Source: an uncultured Bacillota bacterium
GTDB taxonomy: Bacteria; Bacillota_I; Bacilli_A; RFN20; CAG-449
Reading direction: 5' to 3'
Assembly: GCA_905204225.1 (NCBI GenBank)
Contig: CAJKZK010000080.1
Coordinates: forward strand, 1-8,383
DNA length: 8,383 nt
This document shows, piece by piece, positions 4,979-8,383 of the stretch. Below the pieces are notes generated by a model that saw only the letters and a list, made by a program, of their open reading frames with translations, searched no databases and had not been told where the DNA came from. How positions within the stretch are numbered: the stretch's first letter is position 1; each line of letters opens with the position of its first letter. Position numbers and translations under genes: made by a program.

Positions 4979-6275
4979 GATGGAAAACAAAGAAATAATA
5001 TCAAATTTATCAACAAAACTTTATGGAATAGGCATTTTTGAAATAAATAGTAAATTGATTCAAATCATATTTTTAAAATCAATTTTAGATGATGTAAAAA
5101 GATATCAAAATTTAAAAGTTGATGATTTAAAAGTTATTTTTGAATATAGTCAAGCTTTTAATGAAAATAAAATTGATAAAACATTACTATATGAAACATT
5201 AAAGATTATTGCAAAAATTAATGGAATATATGAATCATCATTAGCAATGTCAATAGATGTTTATAGATTTTATTTTGAAGGTAATAATCAAGAAAAAATA
5301 AATAATCTTTTAAGACAAATTGAATTACCATTTGAATATGAAAAGAGAAAATTACTTATAAAAGATATTTTACAATATTCAGGTATAAATGGAGGAAGAT
5401 ATTCTTTTGAAAAGATAAGTAGCCCTACTATTGTTAATTTAGCTTCATCAATATTAAATGTACAAACAGAAGATTATGTATTAAATACATTTGCTGGATA
5501 TTCTGCATTTTCTTTAAATTTACCAGAATGTAAAATCATTGATGGATATGATATAAATGTGGAATGTAATACTATTTCAAACATGATAAAAATAATGTGT
5601 GGGATTTATAATCTAAATATTAATTTAGGTGATTTTTATATTGAAAGTGAAAGCTTAATTGGAAAATATAACAAAATATTCACAGATGGACCTTTAGCTT
5701 TAAAATTAAATATAGATGAAACAAGTTATTTATATTCAAAATATTTAACTAATGATGCTGATATAATCAATATTTTAAAAACGATTGATTTATTGAAAAA
5801 TGAGGGGACTGCTGTTGTAACTTCACCAAATAAAATATTTGTATCTGTCACGAGACAATGTATTTCTTTGCGACAAGATTTATCTATTGCTGGGTTAAAA
5901 GCTATAATTACTTTACCAAGTAATGTTTTATATGGAAGTGGAATTCCACTAAATTTATTAGTTATTCAAAAAGGATATACTGGAGATATATTACTTATTA
6001 ATTCAAATGATGATAAGTTGTATGATTCAACTAAAGCAATAAAAAATATAACTCCAACTGGAATCAATAAAATAAAATCTATATATGATAATTTTGAAGT
6101 GATAGAAGGTGTTTCTTGTATTAAATCAAGAAAAGAATTATTTGGTGATGGTACACGACCTATTCAATTACAACAATATTTTTATGTTGAAAAGAAAAAA
6201 ATATATAGATCAATAAAAGATATTGATAATGATATTCAAAATATAATGAATGAACTTATATCTATTAATAAGTAA
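4971..6275 (+). CDS. HsdM-like pseudo-methyltransferase, probably catalytically inactive
   Basis: This 434-residue protein aligns by eye with the catalytic half of the intact HsdM encoded just downstream. Shared landmarks are SSPTIVNLASSIL (150-162) for FTPQEVSELLTKL, GYDINVECN (192-200) for GQELNPTTYN, and LPSNVLYGSGIPLNLLVI (315-332) for LPGNLFFGTSIPTCIMIL. The S-adenosylmethionine motif DPACGSG is replaced by NTFAGYS (172-178), and the catalytic NPPY by DGPL (239-242). Adenine methylation is therefore unlikely. About 140 N-terminal residues look helical, as in type I M subunits. The frame is long and intact, so this is a maintained variant and not decay. The start is uncertain: ATG 4971 is only 3 bases after AGGAG (4963-4967), while in-frame ATG 4980 is 12 bases after it. 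The 8-base overlap with the half-S gene suggests the two proteins form a complex. Confidence 0.8.
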   Translation: MNKMENKEIISNLSTKLYGIGIFEINSKLIQIIFLKSILDDVKRYQNLKVDDLKVIFEYSQAFNENKIDKTLLYETLKIIAKINGIYESSLAMSIDVYRFYFEGNNQEKINNLLRQIELPFEYEKRKLLIKDILQYSGINGGRYSFEKISSPTIVNLASSILNVQTEDYVLNTFAGYSAFSLNLPECKIIDGYDINVECNTISNMIKIMCGIYNLNINLGDFYIESESLIGKYNKIFTDGPLALKLNIDETSYLYSKYLTNDADIINILKTIDLLKNEGTAVVTSPNKIFVSVTRQCISLRQDLSIAGLKAIITLPSNVLYGSGIPLNLLVIQKGYTGDILLINSNDDKLYDSTKAIKNITPTGINKIKSIYDNFEVIEGVSCIKSRKELFGDGTRPIQLQQYFYVEKKKIYRSIKDIDNDIQNIMNELISINK

Positions 6276-6297
6276 TAGATAATGATATAATTTTTTT
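6259..6297 (+). promoter_or_regulatory. Possible internal promoter or weak terminator between the two type I units
   Basis: TGATATAAT at 6283-6291 is a perfect extended -10 element, but the -35 position (6263-6268, TATTAA) is poor. A start near 6298 would give hsdM its own leader. The same bases can be read otherwise: 6259-6267 and 6273-6281 form a 9-bp perfect inverted repeat with a 5-base loop over the stop codon, and a T7 run (6291-6297) begins about ten bases later, as in a poor terminator. The stem has only one G-C pair, so I favour the promoter. A 16-bp perfect A/T-only palindrome at 6332-6347 lies further down the leader. Confidence 0.35.
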
Positions 6298-6358
6298 GGA
6301 ATATTATTGGATTTTAATAAGAAAAAATGAAATTATTTTAAAATAATAATAAGAATTT

Positions 6359-6363
6359 AGGAG
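6359..6363 (+). promoter_or_regulatory. Distant Shine-Dalgarno site of hsdM
   Basis: AGGAG lies 16 bases before the ATG at 6380, longer than the usual 5-10. An in-frame TAA at 6371-6373 rules out an earlier start, and no other start codon lies between it and 6380. Initiation at 6380 may therefore be weak, which would lower HsdM output unless RNA folding shortens the distance. Confidence 0.5.
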
Positions 6364-6379
6364 ATTAATTTAAGAATAT

Positions 6380-7984
6380 ATGGTAGAAGTAGATAATAAA
6401 AAAGAATTAGAAAGAGCTGAGTTACATAAAACAATTTGGAATGTTGCAAATGATTTAAGAGGATCTGTGGATGGATGGGATTTTAAAGCATATGTCTTAG
6501 GATTTCTTTTTTATAGATATATTTCAGAAAATTTTACTAATTACATTAATAAAACAGAACATGATGCAAATAATTTAGAATTTGATTATGTAAATTATAA
6601 AGGTGAAATACCACAAAAGGTAAGAGATAGTTTGATTAAAACTAAAGGTTTTTTTATTAAGCCAGAAGAATTATTTGTTAATGTTTATAAAAGAATAAAT
6701 TCAAAACCAGAAGATAAAGAATATTTTAATAATTTAAATGTAAAATTATCTAAAATATTTAAAAATATTGAAGAATCTGCTAAAGATACAGAATCAGACA
6801 AAAATTTCAGAGGTTTATTTACTGATGTTGATGTTTCATCAAATAAACTTGGAAGTACAGTTTCTACAAGAAATGAAAAATTGAAAAAAATTATCAATTC
6901 AATTTATAATATGAAACTAGGTGATTATCAAGATAATACAATTGATGCATTCGGTGATGCTTATGAGTATTTAATGGGAATGTATGCATCTAATGCTGGA
7001 AAATCTGGCGGTGAATTTTTTACTCCACAAGAAGTTTCTGAATTACTAACAAAACTTGCTATTATAGGTAAAACAGAAGTTAATAAAGTTTATGATCCAG
7101 CTTGCGGGTCTGGTTCATTGTTATTGCAAACAGCAAAAATATTAGGAAAAGATAAAGTAAAAAATGGCTTTTTTGGACAAGAACTTAATCCAACTACTTA
7201 TAATTTATGTCGTATTAATATGTTTTTACATGATATTGATTATGATAAATTTAGTATCGCAAATGATGATACATTGCTTCGACCGGCTCATTTGGATGAT
7301 AAACCATTTGAAGTAATTGTTTCTAATCCACCATATTCAACTAAATGGATTGGTGATGATGATGCAACTTTAATAGATGATGATAGATTTAAACCAGCTG
7401 CAGTACTTGCTCCAAAAAGTAAGGCTGATTTAGCATTCATAATGCATTCATTAGCATGGCTATCGACTGATGGTGTAGCATCAATAGTTTGCTTTCCAGG
7501 AATAATGTATCGTGGTGGTGCAGAACAAAAAATAAGAAAGTATTTAATAGATCATAATTTTATTGATTCGATAATACAATTGCCAGGAAATCTATTTTTT
7601 GGCACCTCTATTCCAACTTGTATTATGATTTTAAAAAAATCAAAGCTTGACAATAAAGTTTTATTTATTAATGCTACAAAATATTGCGTTAAAGTAACTA
7701 ATTCAAATAAATTATCTCAAACAAATATTGATGATATTATAAAAATTTATATTGAAAGAGAAGATAAAGAATATATTTCAACACTAGTGTCAAATGACAT
7801 TATTGGTAATTCGGAAAATAAATATAACTTATCTGTTGGAACATATGTAAAGCAAGAAGATACATCAGAAAAAGTTGATATTCAATTATTAAATAAACAG
7901 ATAGATGAAATTGTCGAAAAAGAAAACCAATTAAGAAAAGAAATTAATGAAATAATTAAAGAATTGGAGAATGATAATGAGTAA
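6380..7984 (+). CDS. hsdM: Type I restriction-modification DNA adenine methyltransferase, M subunit
   Basis: This 534-residue protein is a complete type I M subunit. The N-terminal helical domain begins with LHKTIWNVANDLRGSVDGWDF (15-35), typical of the EcoR124I-like (type IC) group, an assignment I make from memory. The catalytic domain carries GGEFFTP (210-216), the S-adenosylmethionine motif DPACGSG (239-245), GQELNP (266-271) and catalytic NPPY (316-319). LPGNLFFGTSIPTCIMIL (401-418) follows, and a charged helical tail (about 495-534) probably contacts HsdS. With HsdS it should form an M2S enzyme that methylates N6 of adenine at a bipartite site and protects host DNA from the HsdR-containing complex. 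The hsdS start overlaps its end by 8 bases. hsdR is not in the window. All Trp codons are TGG, which supports the standard code. Confidence 0.96.
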   Translation: MVEVDNKKELERAELHKTIWNVANDLRGSVDGWDFKAYVLGFLFYRYISENFTNYINKTEHDANNLEFDYVNYKGEIPQKVRDSLIKTKGFFIKPEELFVNVYKRINSKPEDKEYFNNLNVKLSKIFKNIEESAKDTESDKNFRGLFTDVDVSSNKLGSTVSTRNEKLKKIINSIYNMKLGDYQDNTIDAFGDAYEYLMGMYASNAGKSGGEFFTPQEVSELLTKLAIIGKTEVNKVYDPACGSGSLLLQTAKILGKDKVKNGFFGQELNPTTYNLCRINMFLHDIDYDKFSIANDDTLLRPAHLDDKPFEVIVSNPPYSTKWIGDDDATLIDDDRFKPAAVLAPKSKADLAFIMHSLAWLSTDGVASIVCFPGIMYRGGAEQKIRKYLIDHNFIDSIIQLPGNLFFGTSIPTCIMILKKSKLDNKVLFINATKYCVKVTNSNKLSQTNIDDIIKIYIEREDKEYISTLVSNDIIGNSENKYNLSVGTYVKQEDTSEKVDIQLLNKQIDEIVEKENQLRKEINEIIKELENDNE

Positions 7985-8383
7985 GCTAGATGATTTAATT
8001 AAACAATTATGCCCTGATGGTGTTGAGTATAAAAAACTATCTACTATTTGCGATTTTTATAGTGGGTTTTCTTTTAAAGCATCTTTATTTAAAAAAGATG
8101 GATTACCAATATGCAAAACTACAAATATTCAAAATGATTTAATAAATTTTAATGATATGGAATGTTTTACTTTAAATGATTATAATGAAGATTTATCAAA
8201 ATATATCATTTATCCAAACTCAATTGTTATTGGAATGAGTGGAACTATTAAGATTGGAATGAATAAATCTAATAAAATCTGCTATTTAAATCAACGTGTT
8301 GGTATGTTTAAGCCTAAAAGTATAATCAATAATTCTTTTTTATATTATTATTTATTAAATATTATAGATTCTTTAGTGGAAAA
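7977..8383 (+). CDS. hsdS: Type I restriction-modification specificity subunit (3' end outside window)
   Basis: The visible 135 residues open with MSKLDDLIKQLCPDGVEYKKL, a very common N-terminus of type I S subunits, followed by the first target-recognition domain. ICDFYSGFSFKASLF (24-38), IGMSGTIKIGM (85-95) and LNQRVGMFKPK (104-114) match the usual recognition-domain pattern, and FLYYYLLN (121-128) begins the helix that leads to the conserved spacer. The frame is open to the last base, so the spacer and any second domain are not seen. Its ATG lies within the end of hsdM (8-base overlap), with GGAG 7 bases upstream at 7966-7969, so M and S are translationally coupled. It should decide the sequence methylated by the intact HsdM. 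Whether it is full length cannot be told here. Confidence 0.92.
   Translation, partial: MSKLDDLIKQLCPDGVEYKKLSTICDFYSGFSFKASLFKKDGLPICKTTNIQNDLINFNDMECFTLNDYNEDLSKYIIYPNSIVIGMSGTIKIGMNKSNKICYLNQRVGMFKPKSIINNSFLYYYLLNIIDSLVE

Noticed and set aside
4366..5016. Two minus-strand frames opposite the half-HsdS gene (4366-4566 and 4771-5016) with hydrophobic translations
   Set aside because: They lie antisense to a gene with recognisable HsdS motifs; the apparent membrane character arises from reading A+T-rich coding DNA backwards. No ribosome sites were found.
6685..6897. Minus-strand frame inside hsdM
   Set aside because: It is antisense to a complete HsdM, without ribosome site or family motif.
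1..8383. Mycoplasma-type genetic code (TGA as tryptophan), suggested by the very low G+C
   Set aside because: All long genes run through without in-frame TGA, and tryptophans in conserved positions of HsdM and the FRG motifs are TGG.
4397..8383. Invertible hsdS shuffling (phase variation) between the two specificity genes
   Set aside because: Both lie on the same strand, no long inverted repeat was seen between them, and there is no recombinase gene in the window. The 3' end of hsdS is outside, so it cannot be fully tested.

Overview
The window is an A+T-rich bacterial accessory region (by eye about three quarters A+T), most probably from a low-GC Firmicute or related lineage such as Erysipelotrichia, Clostridia or an uncultured gut Bacilli group. 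Shine-Dalgarno sites are AGGAG-like, arginine is mostly AGA, all visible stops are TAA, and tryptophan is read from TGG with no in-frame TGA. This means the standard code and argues against Mycoplasma-type code 4. The exact host cannot be named from the sequence. No tRNA, rRNA, transposase, integrase or CRISPR array was seen.

Layout. Positions 1-345 hold the C-terminal end of an unrecognised protein. Positions 396-2470 hold two tandem plus-strand genes for FRG-domain proteins. A 235-bp gap (2471-2705) holds a long imperfect hairpin and other repeats. It is followed by a minus-strand DUF2971 gene (2706-3746) whose promoter lies divergent from that of the next operon. From 3952 to 6275 a compact plus-strand operon with a near-consensus promoter and a 27-bp palindrome in its leader encodes a small Cys/His-rich protein, a half-size type I specificity (HsdS-like) protein, and an HsdM-like protein that has lost both diagnostic methyltransferase motifs. 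From 6380 onward comes a conventional type I restriction-modification locus: intact hsdM (DPACGSG and NPPY present), then hsdS, which overlaps hsdM by 8 bases and runs off the window. No hsdR is seen; it would have to lie outside.

Interpretation. The region looks like a defence island: FRG and DUF2971 proteins are families of unknown function often met in such islands, and they lie next to type I R-M genes. The most interesting unit is the 3952-6275 operon. A specificity-type DNA recogniser paired with a pseudo-methyltransferase and a putative metal-binding protein suggests a type I-derived DNA-binding complex that does not methylate. It might act alone as a defence or regulatory device, or exchange subunits with the intact HsdM/HsdS beside it. 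That is inference; what the sequence shows is the gene order, the tight coupling and the lost motifs.
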